This document shows, in pieces, positions 16,965 through 25,025 of a DNA stretch of 64,000 bases; the first letter of the stretch is position 1; every line of letters starts with the position of its first letter. The translations under genes and the position numbers were made by a program. The notes below the pieces were generated by a model. That model made no database searches, was not told where the DNA came from, and worked only from the letters and a program-made list of their open reading frames with translations. The DNA is from Candidatus Poribacteria bacterium (GTDB lineage Bacteria > Poribacteria > WGA-4E > WGA-3G), in assembly GCA_028821605.1 (NCBI GenBank), contig JAPPFM010000018.1, forward strand, positions 21,272-85,271, written 5' to 3'.

Positions 16965-17642
16965 TTATACCTCGGTACGCATTGCTTCGGCAGGCGGGAG
17001 TTTCGCCGCGCGCCATGCGGGGAACGATGACCCGATGACTGCCAAAATCATACCCAGAATGCATCCAAGTAGAATGATGACGATAACACCGAGTCGCATT
17101 GCTCCGTCTTCCGGCTGCGCGGGTAACAGGGGGAAGTAGAAGAATAGGTCTAACCCATAGTCTTTAAGCCCTAAAAGCACAGCACCGAGTGTGCCGATAA
17201 GCGCGCCAATAAGTGCCCCTGAAAACCCTTGAAACCCTGATTCGAGCAGGAACAGTCGAACCACGAACCCATCTAACGCTCCGAGACATTTCATCGTCCC
17301 GATCTCGCGAAAGCGTTCTGTGACTGCCATCAGCATTGCATTCGCGATACCGACGACACAGACAATCAGAGACATGATAATCAACCAAATGTCTTTTGTG
17401 GAAATGCCTGTTTCCGTTGTCTCTTCAAAGGTATTAATTGTTGATTGTCGTCCGCTCTCCTGTAGTGCGAGGCCGATTTCGTTGTTTGTCCACACTGAGA
17501 CAAGGAAAGCAATGCCGAGTGTAATACCCGCTGTCGTAATAATTGAACGTCCAAAGCGAATTTTCAAACTCTGAAAACTAATCCGTAGCGATTCTACGAA
17601 AGGGAGATCAATTTGTTCTTCAATTGGTGCTCTTTGCTGCAA
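16965..17642 (-). CDS. FtsX/MacB-type ABC permease, short form
   Basis: 225 residues with about four membrane segments: an N-terminal helix (SIITTAGITLGIAFLVSVW), then WLIIMSLIVCVVGIANAMLMAV, a central helix pair around GFSGALIGALIGTLGAVLLGL, and VIVIILLGCILGMILAVIG. The FtsX signature ERFREIGTMKCLGA is present. The large periplasmic MacB_PCD domain of about 200 residues usual between helices 1 and 2 is replaced by only about 35 residues. It would form a minimal transporter with the ATPase downstream. The 17643-17799 gap is a divergent promoter region. Confidence 0.85.
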   Translation of the reverse strand: MQQRAPIEEQIDLPFVESLRISFQSLKIRFGRSIITTAGITLGIAFLVSVWTNNEIGLALQESGRQSTINTFEETTETGISTKDIWLIIMSLIVCVVGIANAMLMAVTERFREIGTMKCLGALDGFVVRLFLLESGFQGFSGALIGALIGTLGAVLLGLKDYGLDLFFYFPLLPAQPEDGAMRLGVIVIILLGCILGMILAVIGSSFPAWRAAKLPPAEAMRTEV

Positions 17643-17746
17643 ATGTCTGTCTCCTTATTTTTAATTTTGTATTTATTCTTAACATTTATTTTACCAAATT
17701 TACAATTTTAGGTCAAGTTTTTCGTGAATTTGTTCGGCACACAAGA

Positions 17747-17775
17747 TTGACTTTTCAGTTTTTGGTTGTTATACT
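17747..17775 (+). promoter_or_regulatory. Sigma-70-type promoter for the 17800 gene
   Basis: TTGACT and TATACT separated by 17 bases. The transcript would begin at about 17782, so the leader is only about 18 bases long and consists almost entirely of the ribosome-binding site GGAGG. Confidence 0.65.
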
Positions 17776-17799
17776 AAGGATGGAGGCAGGTACAAATTG

Positions 17800-18405
17800 A
17801 TGCTCCGAAGATTTTTCGCTTATTCGTTTCTTTTGTTATCCGTTGGTATGTTGTGCTGGAGTCCACTGGTTTTGGCACACGATACTTTCTATCCGCATCA
17901 TCGCGAGGATTTTGAAAACATGACGCGTCGTCGCGAGTTGCGAAGCACTGTCCTCCTGAGCACCACTGTTTTTCTTTGCGTTCTTGGAACGGTGGTCTAC
18001 CTGGCGTTGCGAAAAAACAAAAATACTGACAAGACAGATGAGAACGATACAAAAACAGTTCAAGAGCGTTTGGAATCCGCTGCGAACAGCGCGGCGGGTA
18101 CTGCGAAACGGGTCCTCAACGCCGGAAGAAACGTCTCGGAGGCTGCCGAAGCAGCACTCACGACCTATGCTGAAGCGTCCGGTGTGACGCTGCGACCGCG
18201 TTCTGATGGGAAGAGTCGTGCCGAATCCGTGCCGTACCGAATTCGATGTAAAATTGGATCTGATGTCGTTACCCTTAGCATTGATGCAGAAGTTATCCAA
18301 TTAAAGGCGGAACACGACTTTTCTAAAACGGGCTTCAGTTCGCGAGGTACCGTGGGAAGTGCAAGGACGGCTGTTGTGTTAAGAATAGGAGATAAGGAGC
18401 AGTAG
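17800..18405 (+). CDS. Membrane-anchored protein with coiled linker, unknown function
   Basis: 201 residues from the ATG at 17800 (a TTG codon precedes it). There is a signal peptide (MLRRFFAYSFLLLSVGMLCWSPLVLA), a second hydrophobic segment at about 50-68 (STVLLSTTVFLCVLGTVVYLAL), a charged KNKNTDKTDENDTK linker, a predicted amphipathic helix (RLESAANSAAGTAKRVLNAG) and a C-terminal beta-rich domain ending VVLRIGDKEQ. I do not recognise the family. It is transcribed away from the ABC permease and converges with larB. Its position opposite a transporter does not by itself give a role. Confidence 0.7.
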   Translation: MLRRFFAYSFLLLSVGMLCWSPLVLAHDTFYPHHREDFENMTRRRELRSTVLLSTTVFLCVLGTVVYLALRKNKNTDKTDENDTKTVQERLESAANSAAGTAKRVLNAGRNVSEAAEAALTTYAEASGVTLRPRSDGKSRAESVPYRIRCKIGSDVVTLSIDAEVIQLKAEHDFSKTGFSSRGTVGSARTAVVLRIGDKEQ

Positions 18406-18417
18406 CGGGTAGAATAC

Positions 18418-19170
18418 TTACGACTTGAGTTGGTTGATGAGTGACGCACTATAACCAGCACCGAAACCGTTATCGATGTTCACGACGGTGACACCGGAAG
18501 CGCAACTATTTAGCATCCCTAACAGGGCAGCGAGTCCACCAAAACTGGCACCGTAGCCGATACTCGTCGGGACTGCGATGACGGGACAGTCTACCAAACC
18601 GCCGACAACACTCGGCAACGCGCCTTCCATGCCTGCAACAACGATAATAACACGGGCATTCAGGAGTTTCTCGTGGTTGCTCATTAACCGGTGTAGTCCT
18701 GCCACGCCGACATCGTAAAGGCGTTCTGGTTGGTTTCCCATCATCAGTGCCGTTTCAACGGCTTCCTCAGCGACTGGCAGGTCGGACGTGCCAGCAGAAA
18801 CAACAAGTATCCCTGGAATGCCTTCGTCTTCCTCAGATCGCTTGACGGCGATGGTTCGTCCAAGCGCGTTATAACGTGCTGTGGGTTGAACTTCTTTTAC
18901 CGCCTCATACATATCAGGGGTGGCACGGGTTGCAAGGAGCGGATGCCCTGCTGCGAGGATACGTTCGCTAATCTGCCTGACATGCTCAATCGTCTTGCCT
19001 TCACAGAAAATGACTTCAGGGAATCCTGTGCGAAGTTGACGATGGTGATCAATTTTTGAAAACCCTAAGTCTTCAAAAGGAAGTGTACGGAGAGATTGAA
19101 GCGCGTCGTGCACTGCAACCTCTCCGCCTTTAACCTGTTCAAGCAGGATTCTTAACTTTTCAATTTCCAT
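18418..19170 (-). CDS. larB: Nickel-pincer cofactor biosynthesis protein LarB
   Basis: 250 residues, with an N-terminal helical segment ([20 protein letters not shown]) and a C-terminal domain homologous to the PurE class of AIR carboxylases: [15 protein letters not shown], the VGVAGLHRL strand, [33 protein letters not shown] and [12 protein letters not shown] are characteristic. LarB carboxylates and hydrolyses nicotinic acid adenine dinucleotide to give the pyridinium dicarboxylate precursor of the nickel-pincer nucleotide that activates LarA-type racemases. No larC, larE or larA is present in this window. It is the last gene in a leftward series running from recX. Confidence 0.9.
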   Translation of the reverse strand: MEIEKLRILLEQVKGGEVAVHDALQSLRTLPFEDLGFSKIDHHRQLRTGFPEVIFCEGKTIEHVRQISERILAAGHPLLATRATPDMYEAVKEVQPTARYNALGRTIAVKRSEEDEGIPGILVVSAGTSDLPVAEEAVETALMMGNQPERLYDVGVAGLHRLMSNHEKLLNARVIIVVAGMEGALPSVVGGLVDCPVIAVPTSIGYGASFGGLAALLGMLNSCASGVTVVNIDNGFGAGYSASLINQLKS

Positions 19171-19269
19171 TCGTTTACTATGGTCGGACGTCCACTGTTT
19201 GCAGCACTTGTAAGGAGGGATCCTACTACCTGCTGCCTTTTATTTCGGTCCACACGCTATGAAAAACGC

Positions 19270-19677
19270 TTAGGCTTCCTCAGGAGCTTCTTCGTCAGTT
19301 TCGTCGCCACCAACACCTGGAATTGACCCTGCGATTTTGGTGCGGACATCTGCGGAGACTTTACGTCCTGTTTCTACTGCACTCTTCACCTGTTCGGTTG
19401 CTTGCTGGAGCCGTTCTTTTCCGCTGTCTACCATATCGTGAACGCTCTCTTTGCCCTGTTCCACGATGGTGTGTACGCCTTGCCGTGCGCTATCGGAGGC
19501 TTGGCTCGCGAACTCAATCGTCCGATTTTTCGCTTCGACTGAGGTATCACGAATCTTCTTGCGGGTTTCCTTGCCAGAACTCGGGGCGTAGAGCAGACTG
19601 ATAACCGCGCCTGCCATAAAACCAGTAAAAAAGGCAAAGATCATTGCGAGTCCGTTGTTCTGTCCATTGTTACTCAT
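19270..19677 (-). CDS. YtxH-domain membrane-anchored protein
   Basis: 135 residues. After a short polar start, residues 10-30 form a single membrane helix (GLAMIFAFFTGFMAGAVISLLY), followed directly by the YtxH signature APSSGKETRKKIRDT and then a long lysine- and glutamate-rich amphipathic helix (KESVHDMVDSGKERLQQATE, etc.). YtxH proteins are small envelope-associated stress proteins of unknown biochemistry. The next upstream gene also codes for a membrane-anchored coiled-coil protein, a common pairing (DUF948 with YtxH). The upstream gap 19678-19875 contains no gene. Confidence 0.85.
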   Translation of the reverse strand: MSNNGQNNGLAMIFAFFTGFMAGAVISLLYAPSSGKETRKKIRDTSVEAKNRTIEFASQASDSARQGVHTIVEQGKESVHDMVDSGKERLQQATEQVKSAVETGRKVSADVRTKIAGSIPGVGGDETDEEAPEEA

Positions 19678-19875
19678 TTTTTTGTCCTTTCTATTAAGTT
19701 AAGTTCGTTTTGGGAAAGCATAACGATTTCCAAAACTTGATGTTAGAATTTACGAGAATCGTTGTAAAAAGTTTCAATTCTCGTGTTTATCTCTTGATGC
19801 AATTGTTTTTTATTCTGCTGCTATAGTGATACAAATGCTGTGCTGCTTTAATATCGGAGATCTTTAAATTTCACG

Positions 19876-20442
19876 CTATTCGGTTCGTCCAGCCGGTGTA
19901 TCAACTATCGGTTCGTCCTCTTCCGGTTCATGTGGTTGCGTGGAGGTGAAACTATCCCATCCGGCTTTGATGCCCTGCCATAAGCTTACAATATCGGAAA
20001 GTGAGACTGCCAGTTGATTCCGAAAAAACGTCGCTTGCTCAAGTGTTTGTCCGGAAAAGTTACTCACTTTTTGGACCAAGTCATCAAGTTCTTGAATGCT
20101 TTGATTCAGAGCACCGCTCATTTCTTGGATATTGTGTACGGTCGGTTGAATTTCGGACTCGCTAATTCCTTGTAGGGAAGCTGTCAACCCGTTTAGGTTT
20201 TGTAGCAGCTGCGGCAACTCCTTATTCACCTCTTTCACCGTCTTATCCACGTCGGCGATTAGCTCACCGATTTCCTGATTAACGATACTTTCTGTGGAAT
20301 TCAGCGTATTTCGGATGCTATTTAGAGAGTCTCTAAGGCTACCCATAGCGGCGCACATATATGCTGCCAGAGCTGTAAGCGCAAGTAGGAGGATACCTAA
20401 GCTGAATTTCCAAAAAAGTGAAGCAATCAAACCCCAATCCAT
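19876..20442 (-). CDS. DUF948-like membrane-anchored coiled-coil protein
   Basis: 188 residues: one membrane helix at about 7-30 (ASLFWKFSLGILLLALTALAAYM) and then about 110 residues with heptad-type hydrophobics (SLNSIRNTLNSTESIVNQE, LPQLLQNLNGLTASLQGI) ending in an acidic, proline-rich tail (HEPEEDEPIVDTPAGR). It resembles the DUF948 proteins that accompany YtxH genes, as here. The Asn/Ser-rich helix is reminiscent of a chemoreceptor HAMP region but there is no signalling domain. Likely part of an alaS-linked leftward transcription unit. Confidence 0.8.
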   Translation of the reverse strand: MDWGLIASLFWKFSLGILLLALTALAAYMCAAMGSLRDSLNSIRNTLNSTESIVNQEIGELIADVDKTVKEVNKELPQLLQNLNGLTASLQGISESEIQPTVHNIQEMSGALNQSIQELDDLVQKVSNFSGQTLEQATFFRNQLAVSLSDIVSLWQGIKAGWDSFTSTQPHEPEEDEPIVDTPAGRTE

Positions 20443-20530
20443 GACGTCTCCTTTATGTATGATTAAAATACTATTTCCGATAGACGGCTTTTCAAGCGCG
20501 TCTACCTTATGAAAAGTGATATTTGTGAAT

Positions 20531-23188
20531 TCAAGTTTTCAATTGTTGTCGGACGATTTCACTGGCTGTTGCAATTGCTGGCTCCACTTTGCTCGGATCT
20601 TTACCGCCGCCTTGGGCGAGTTCAGGGCGACCTCCACCACGACCATCTGCCAACTGGGTTAATTCGGAGACGATTTTACCCGCATTCAAACCGCGGTCCT
20701 TCACGAGGTCTGCGGTTACGCCGACCACAAAAGCCACCTCGTTCCCCGTTACAGCGGCAAGGGCGACGACACCAGATTCTAAACGGGTTTTGAGTTCATC
20801 AACAAGCCGCCGCAATCCGTTCCTATCCGTATCTGCTACGAGCGATGCCACGACCCGTACATCTTCAACAAGCGTCGCACCTTCAACGAGGGTGCTGACG
20901 TTGGCGAGCGCGTGCTGGCTTTTGAGTTGTTGGAGCTGCTGTTCCAATTCTCGTTGTTCCTGAAGCAATCGTTCGATCCGTTCGGACAAAGCTGCTTTGG
21001 GCGTTTTCAGCAGATTCGCCACGTTGGCGAGTAACGCAGTATCCTTTTGGACGGTTGTTACGGCTGTGGTACCGGTCAGTGCCTCGACTCGTCGGACACC
21101 TGCAGCGATACTGCTTTCGCTCATCAGTTTCACAAAGCCGAGTTCGCCAGTTGCCTGAACGTGGGTCCCTCCACAGAGTTCAACGCTATATTCACCAGCC
21201 TGCACGACACGCACAATATCCCCATATTTGTCTCCGAAGAAGGCTAAGGCACCTTTCTCTTTTGCCGCATCCAACGACATTTCACTGATAGACAGCGCGT
21301 CATTTTCACGAATTTTTTCGTTGACGAATTCTTCAATGTCCTGCATCTGTTCCGGTGAAACAGCTTCATAGTGTGAGAAGTCAAACCGCAGTCTACCGGC
21401 TTCAACGAGTGAACCTGCTTGTCCAACGTGTGTTCCAAGAACGTGCCGCAATCCGCTGTGCAGAAGGTGTGTCGCTGTGTGGCTCACTGCAACGGCACTT
21501 CGGTGCGAAGTGTCAATTTTTGCTTGCACTGTAGTATAGGGTGTGATTTCACCTTCAATCACCTGACACTTATGGGCAACCAGGTCCGCGGAAGGTTTGA
21601 GTGTGTCTTGGACAGCCAACTTCGCGTCTTGACTTTCAATTGTGCCGATATCACCGACCTGTCCACCCGATTCGCCGTAGAAAGGCGTTCGATTAAGGAG
21701 CACAAACACCTCGTCTCCCTGCTGTGCACTGCCTATCGACTCAGCATCCGCAATTAAAGCGACGATTTCTGCTTCAATGTTGTTTTGTGTGTAGCCGACA
21801 AATTCCGTCTTACCGTGCTCTTTAAGGACTTCGGCGTAAATAGAAATCTCTTCGTCTTTGGTGCCACCTCTCGCCTCCCATGCTGCTCGCCCACGCGAGC
21901 GTTGCGCCTCCATACTCTGTTCAAACCCAGCATCGTCAACGGTGAATCCACGTTCCCGGGCGAGCATCTCTGTCAGGTCAAGGGGGAAACCGAAGGTATC
22001 ATATAACTCAAATGCCCGTTTTCCATCGAGTTGTGTGCTCTTTTTTTCTGTGAGTGTTTCAAATGATTGATCAAGCAGTTCGAGTCCGCGTTCGATTGTT
22101 TGATGAAAGCGGTGTTCTTCGCCCTGAATCGTGCGGGTAATAAACTCGCGACGCGGTAAGACATCGGGAAATACATCGCCGAGCAGGTCGATAACGTTGT
22201 CAACGAGCCGATAGATGAAGGCTTCGTTCATCTGTAATTTCTTACCGTAAAGCACGGCACGTCGTAAGATTCGGCGGATAACGTAGCCTCGCCCCTCATT
22301 GGACGGCATAACACCGTCGCCGATAGCGAAAGTTAAACATCGGATATGATCGGCGATAACTCGGTGTGGTAGACCGCGTTCATCATCAAAATAGGCGGTG
22401 TCTGTTATGTCGGCAATTGTCGTCAGAAGCGGTGTAAACAGGTCTGTTTTGTAGTTTGAATCGACACCTTGCAATATAGAGGTAATCCGCTCAAAGCCCA
22501 TACCTGTATCTACGTGTGTCGCTGGCAGCGGTTCAAGCGCACCGCTTTCGTTCCGATTGTATTGAATAAACACCAGATTCCAGATTTCTCGGAACCGATC
22601 GCTGATGTTCGGACCGGTGTTCGGGTCGTTCGCGGTTTCAGGATAGGCTTCAACACCCATATCAACAAAAAGTTCGCTGCAGGGTCCGCAAGGGCCCGTC
22701 TCTCCCATTTCCCAAAAATTGTCCTTATCGCAGCGACTGATACGCGAGAGCGGGATATCTGTCTCTTGGAGCCAAAGTTTCTCTGCTTCGTCATCTTCAA
22801 GATAGACTGTTGCCCAGAGACGTTCCTTTGGAATCTGCCAAAGTTCGGTCACCAATTCCCAGGCAAAGGCGATGGCTTCCTGTTTGTAATAGTCGCCGAA
22901 CGACCAGTTTCCGAGCATCTCGAAGAAGGTATGATGGCTTGGGGAATGACCGACCTCTTCAAGATCGTTGTGTTTACCGCTGACCCGCAGACATTTTTGT
23001 GTGTCAACGGCACGCGTATACTCCCGCTGTCCGATGCCGAGAAATACATCTTTGAATTGGTTCATCCCCGCGTTGGTGAATAACAGCGTCGGGTCATCTG
23101 CTGGTATCAAGGATGCACTCGGTACGACTGCGTGTCCGTTTTTACGGAAGTATTCTAAAAAACTGGCTCTGATTTCATCTGATGTCAT
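20531..23188 (-). CDS. alaS: Alanyl-tRNA synthetase
   Basis: 885 residues, full length. The class II catalytic core begins EIRASFLEYFRKNGHAVVPS (motif 1 region) and includes LLFTNAGMNQFKDVFLG and RAVDTQKCLRVSGKHNDLEEVG. The editing domain carries HTATHLLH and the zinc-binding CGGTHVQATGELG. The C-terminal DHHA1 domain contains AVTGNEVAFVVGVTADLV and the glycine-rich GGRGGGRPELAQGGG. It charges tRNA-Ala with alanine. Upstream is recX, 115 bases away on the same strand, an order seen in many bacteria. Confidence 0.98.
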   Translation of the reverse strand: MTSDEIRASFLEYFRKNGHAVVPSASLIPADDPTLLFTNAGMNQFKDVFLGIGQREYTRAVDTQKCLRVSGKHNDLEEVGHSPSHHTFFEMLGNWSFGDYYKQEAIAFAWELVTELWQIPKERLWATVYLEDDEAEKLWLQETDIPLSRISRCDKDNFWEMGETGPCGPCSELFVDMGVEAYPETANDPNTGPNISDRFREIWNLVFIQYNRNESGALEPLPATHVDTGMGFERITSILQGVDSNYKTDLFTPLLTTIADITDTAYFDDERGLPHRVIADHIRCLTFAIGDGVMPSNEGRGYVIRRILRRAVLYGKKLQMNEAFIYRLVDNVIDLLGDVFPDVLPRREFITRTIQGEEHRFHQTIERGLELLDQSFETLTEKKSTQLDGKRAFELYDTFGFPLDLTEMLARERGFTVDDAGFEQSMEAQRSRGRAAWEARGGTKDEEISIYAEVLKEHGKTEFVGYTQNNIEAEIVALIADAESIGSAQQGDEVFVLLNRTPFYGESGGQVGDIGTIESQDAKLAVQDTLKPSADLVAHKCQVIEGEITPYTTVQAKIDTSHRSAVAVSHTATHLLHSGLRHVLGTHVGQAGSLVEAGRLRFDFSHYEAVSPEQMQDIEEFVNEKIRENDALSISEMSLDAAKEKGALAFFGDKYGDIVRVVQAGEYSVELCGGTHVQATGELGFVKLMSESSIAAGVRRVEALTGTTAVTTVQKDTALLANVANLLKTPKAALSERIERLLQEQRELEQQLQQLKSQHALANVSTLVEGATLVEDVRVVASLVADTDRNGLRRLVDELKTRLESGVVALAAVTGNEVAFVVGVTADLVKDRGLNAGKIVSELTQLADGRGGGRPELAQGGGKDPSKVEPAIATASEIVRQQLKT

Positions 23189-23303
23189 TATGTGGATCCT
23201 CTCCTGTTTATCCTGTTCCTATTATAGTGTATTCTTGCTGAGAAGTCAAGAGAAAATGGCGGACAAAAACTTCAGTGTTTGAGGAATTATATCGACTTCA
23301 TCT

Positions 23304-23984
23304 TTAAAAAATTTGCTCAAGTACTTGTCGAACGGTTTCTGATTTGAACCCGCGTCGTGCCAAAAACCCGTGTAATCGACGTTTGGCAACATGAACCGGT
23401 AGCCGCTGATACTGCTTCATCCGTTTTTGGGCGATTTCAAGTGCGACTTTCGTTTCGTCTTCGGTTTCTACTTTCGCTACAACTTGCTCTGCTGTTTCTC
23501 GGTCGATGCCTTTGTCAATGAGTTCATGCTTAAGCAGCGTTTTTCCGCGCGGATTCGATTTTTGCCTGCGAGTTATCCAATTCTCTGCGTATTTCCTGTC
23601 GCGAATATGTCCTGAACGAATCAACTCTTCAATGGATGTCGCAATTGCTTTGGTTGAGAAGCCTTCTCGTTGAAGCCGTTGTTCCATCTCATTTTTGGTG
23701 TAAATTTTTGACTTTGCTGCGGGACGAGAATGCTCTGATTCATCTGCTGTGGCATTGTCTTTTTCTTCACGAATTAACCTGAGCGCGTAGTTTTTCGCAC
23801 GCATTACTTCATCCGCTGCAATTAACTTTTCGATAGTCTCGGCTTCAATTTCTAAGCCGATGCGTAAGCCAAATTTTTCAATTAAGGATGCGTGAACTAC
23901 AACAAACGGAGAGCCGTTCAGAAAGAGTTGTTGATGTGATGGCAATTCGGGTGCTGCCTGAATATTGGTGATTTTCTGTTTCAT
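23304..23984 (-). CDS. recX: RecX regulatory protein
   Basis: 226 residues of alpha-helical repeats; the conserved RecX pattern is visible in ALRLIREEKDNATADESEHS (less conserved N-terminal region), then ATSIEELIRSGHIRDRKYAENWI, RGKTLLKHELIDKGIDRETAEQVV and the final RLHGFLARRGFKSETVRQVLEQI. RecX binds along the groove of RecA filaments and limits their extension. It is often cotranscribed with recA or, as here, precedes alaS. The N-terminus of about 85 residues before the RecX repeats is longer than in the E. coli protein. Confidence 0.9.
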   Translation of the reverse strand: MKQKITNIQAAPELPSHQQLFLNGSPFVVVHASLIEKFGLRIGLEIEAETIEKLIAADEVMRAKNYALRLIREEKDNATADESEHSRPAAKSKIYTKNEMEQRLQREGFSTKAIATSIEELIRSGHIRDRKYAENWITRRQKSNPRGKTLLKHELIDKGIDRETAEQVVAKVETEDETKVALEIAQKRMKQYQRLPVHVAKRRLHGFLARRGFKSETVRQVLEQIF

Positions 23985-24003
23985 AGTGGCTCTCGACTTT
24001 CGG

Positions 24004-24143
24004 AAACTATCAGCCGTCAGCGGTCAGAAACCTGAACGACGCTGAATGCCTATACGGCTCAACGAATAGGGGCTGTGGCGGTTAACATTTCTGCTACTGC
24101 CACAGGTTCCCTCTTTGCCGAAAGCCGACTGCTTACGGCTATT
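24004..24143. repeat. Palindromic repeat between recX and ThuA genes (copy 2)
   Basis: CAGCCGTCAGCGGTCAG at the left pairs imperfectly with the reversed AGCCGACTGCTTACGGCT at the right, and a second hairpin CTGTGGC...GCCACAG (24073-24105) sits inside. It probably doubles as a terminator for the leftward ThuA gene. It is related by its TCAG-rich arms to the repeats at 6075, 27765, 35711 and 40395. Confidence 0.45.
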
Positions 24144-24146
24144 CGT

Positions 24147-24779
24147 CTATTCGCCGCCGTTGCTACCTGCCCAGAGGGCACCGCGTTCTAAGAGCGTTCC
24201 GAACATCTCATGCTGGCACGCCGAAGGATCATGGCCGAGCGCGAGGTAGAAAACTTTACCTTCGCCCCAGTTCTTTGTCCATGCCACTGGTGCCGCAGCA
24301 CCTTTCCATAATGCTGATGCAAGTATATGGTTTCGGGGATCATAATCAAGGATATACTGTTCATCTGTTACGACGAACTCGTCAAGTCCTTGTGTAATTT
24401 CGTGCTCACTGTCGACAATACTGACTTGATAGTCGCGGTAGCGTGGGTGTGTAACGAAATAGCCACCTACCATTGAGCGATACTCGGGACACCCGCGAAA
24501 CGAATCTGCTGCAGAGTGCACACCAACATATCCCTTCCCTGAAGCGACATGGTTGAGTAAGCCGTTCTTCTGTGCGTCCGAAATCTCACCGACCGTGTAA
24601 TAGAAAACGATGAGATCATACGGATCTAAATTTGGTGAGACAAGGGCATCCAAGTCTTCCTCGACTCTGGTAATCTCAAATTCATCTCGCTGTGAGAGCA
24701 CATTCACGATTTCGTCACTGCAGCCTTTCCAATCGTGGATCGCTCCACCTGCGAAAACGAGTGTGTTAATTTTTGCCAT
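24147..24779 (-). CDS. ThuA-like domain protein
   Basis: 210 residues of the ThuA fold, a class I glutamine-amidotransferase-like flavodoxin fold. Matching stretches are LVFAGGAIHDWKGCSDEIVNVL, YDLIVFYYTVGEISDAQKNGLLNHVASGKGYVGVHSAADSFRG and WTKNWGEGKVFYLALGHDPSACQHE, the last being the family signature. ThuA is linked to trehalose/sugar utilisation in rhizobia and is greatly expanded in organisms rich in Gfo/Idh dehydrogenases; the reaction is not settled. ATG at 24779 is preceded by AAGGAGG and an extended -10 promoter. Confidence 0.9.
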   Translation of the reverse strand: MAKINTLVFAGGAIHDWKGCSDEIVNVLSQRDEFEITRVEEDLDALVSPNLDPYDLIVFYYTVGEISDAQKNGLLNHVASGKGYVGVHSAADSFRGCPEYRSMVGGYFVTHPRYRDYQVSIVDSEHEITQGLDEFVVTDEQYILDYDPRNHILASALWKGAAAPVAWTKNWGEGKVFYLALGHDPSACQHEMFGTLLERGALWAGSNGGE

Positions 24780-24809
24780 TCGTTAGCCTCCTTCTTATAT
24801 AGTATCGCT

Positions 24810-24818
24810 ATTATACCA
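24810..24818 (-). promoter_or_regulatory. Extended -10 promoter for ThuA gene
   Basis: On the minus strand TGGTATAAT, a perfect TGnTATAAT extended -10 element, about 30 bases upstream of the ThuA start. The -35 region is weak (TTACCC). Confidence 0.5.
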
Positions 24819-24932
24819 CGCGCGCAGAAATACGGGTAACTTTTTTCTCGTAAGCTGGAACTGGGCATCCGTAAATATTTTGTCAAAAATTTAGATTGGA
24901 TGGGTGGAAGGATGGAAGTCTGATGGATGGAT

Positions 24933-24961
24933 TTGCATAGCAAGGTGTCTTGTGATATAAT
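24933..24961 (+). promoter_or_regulatory. Sigma-70-type promoter for the WD40-protease gene
   Basis: TTGCAT, 17-base spacer, perfect TATAAT. Because it overlaps the ATG at 24927, that codon cannot be the translation start; the start at 25026 lies about 58 bases past the expected TSS. Confidence 0.65.
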
Positions 24962-25025
24962 GATAGCAGATATCAGAACATCTGCTGCGGTAGGTGGATG
25001 TGGTCACATTTGTGAAGGGTTTTTT

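Noticed and set aside
22469..23083. Plus-strand ORF of 204 codons opposite alaS
   Set aside because: Runs entirely within the conserved catalytic core of alaS; no ribosome-binding site, promoter or recognisable domain.
24927..25025. N-terminal extension of the WD40-protease from ATG 24927
   Set aside because: A TTGCAT-17-TATAAT promoter lies inside this stretch, so it is upstream of transcription.
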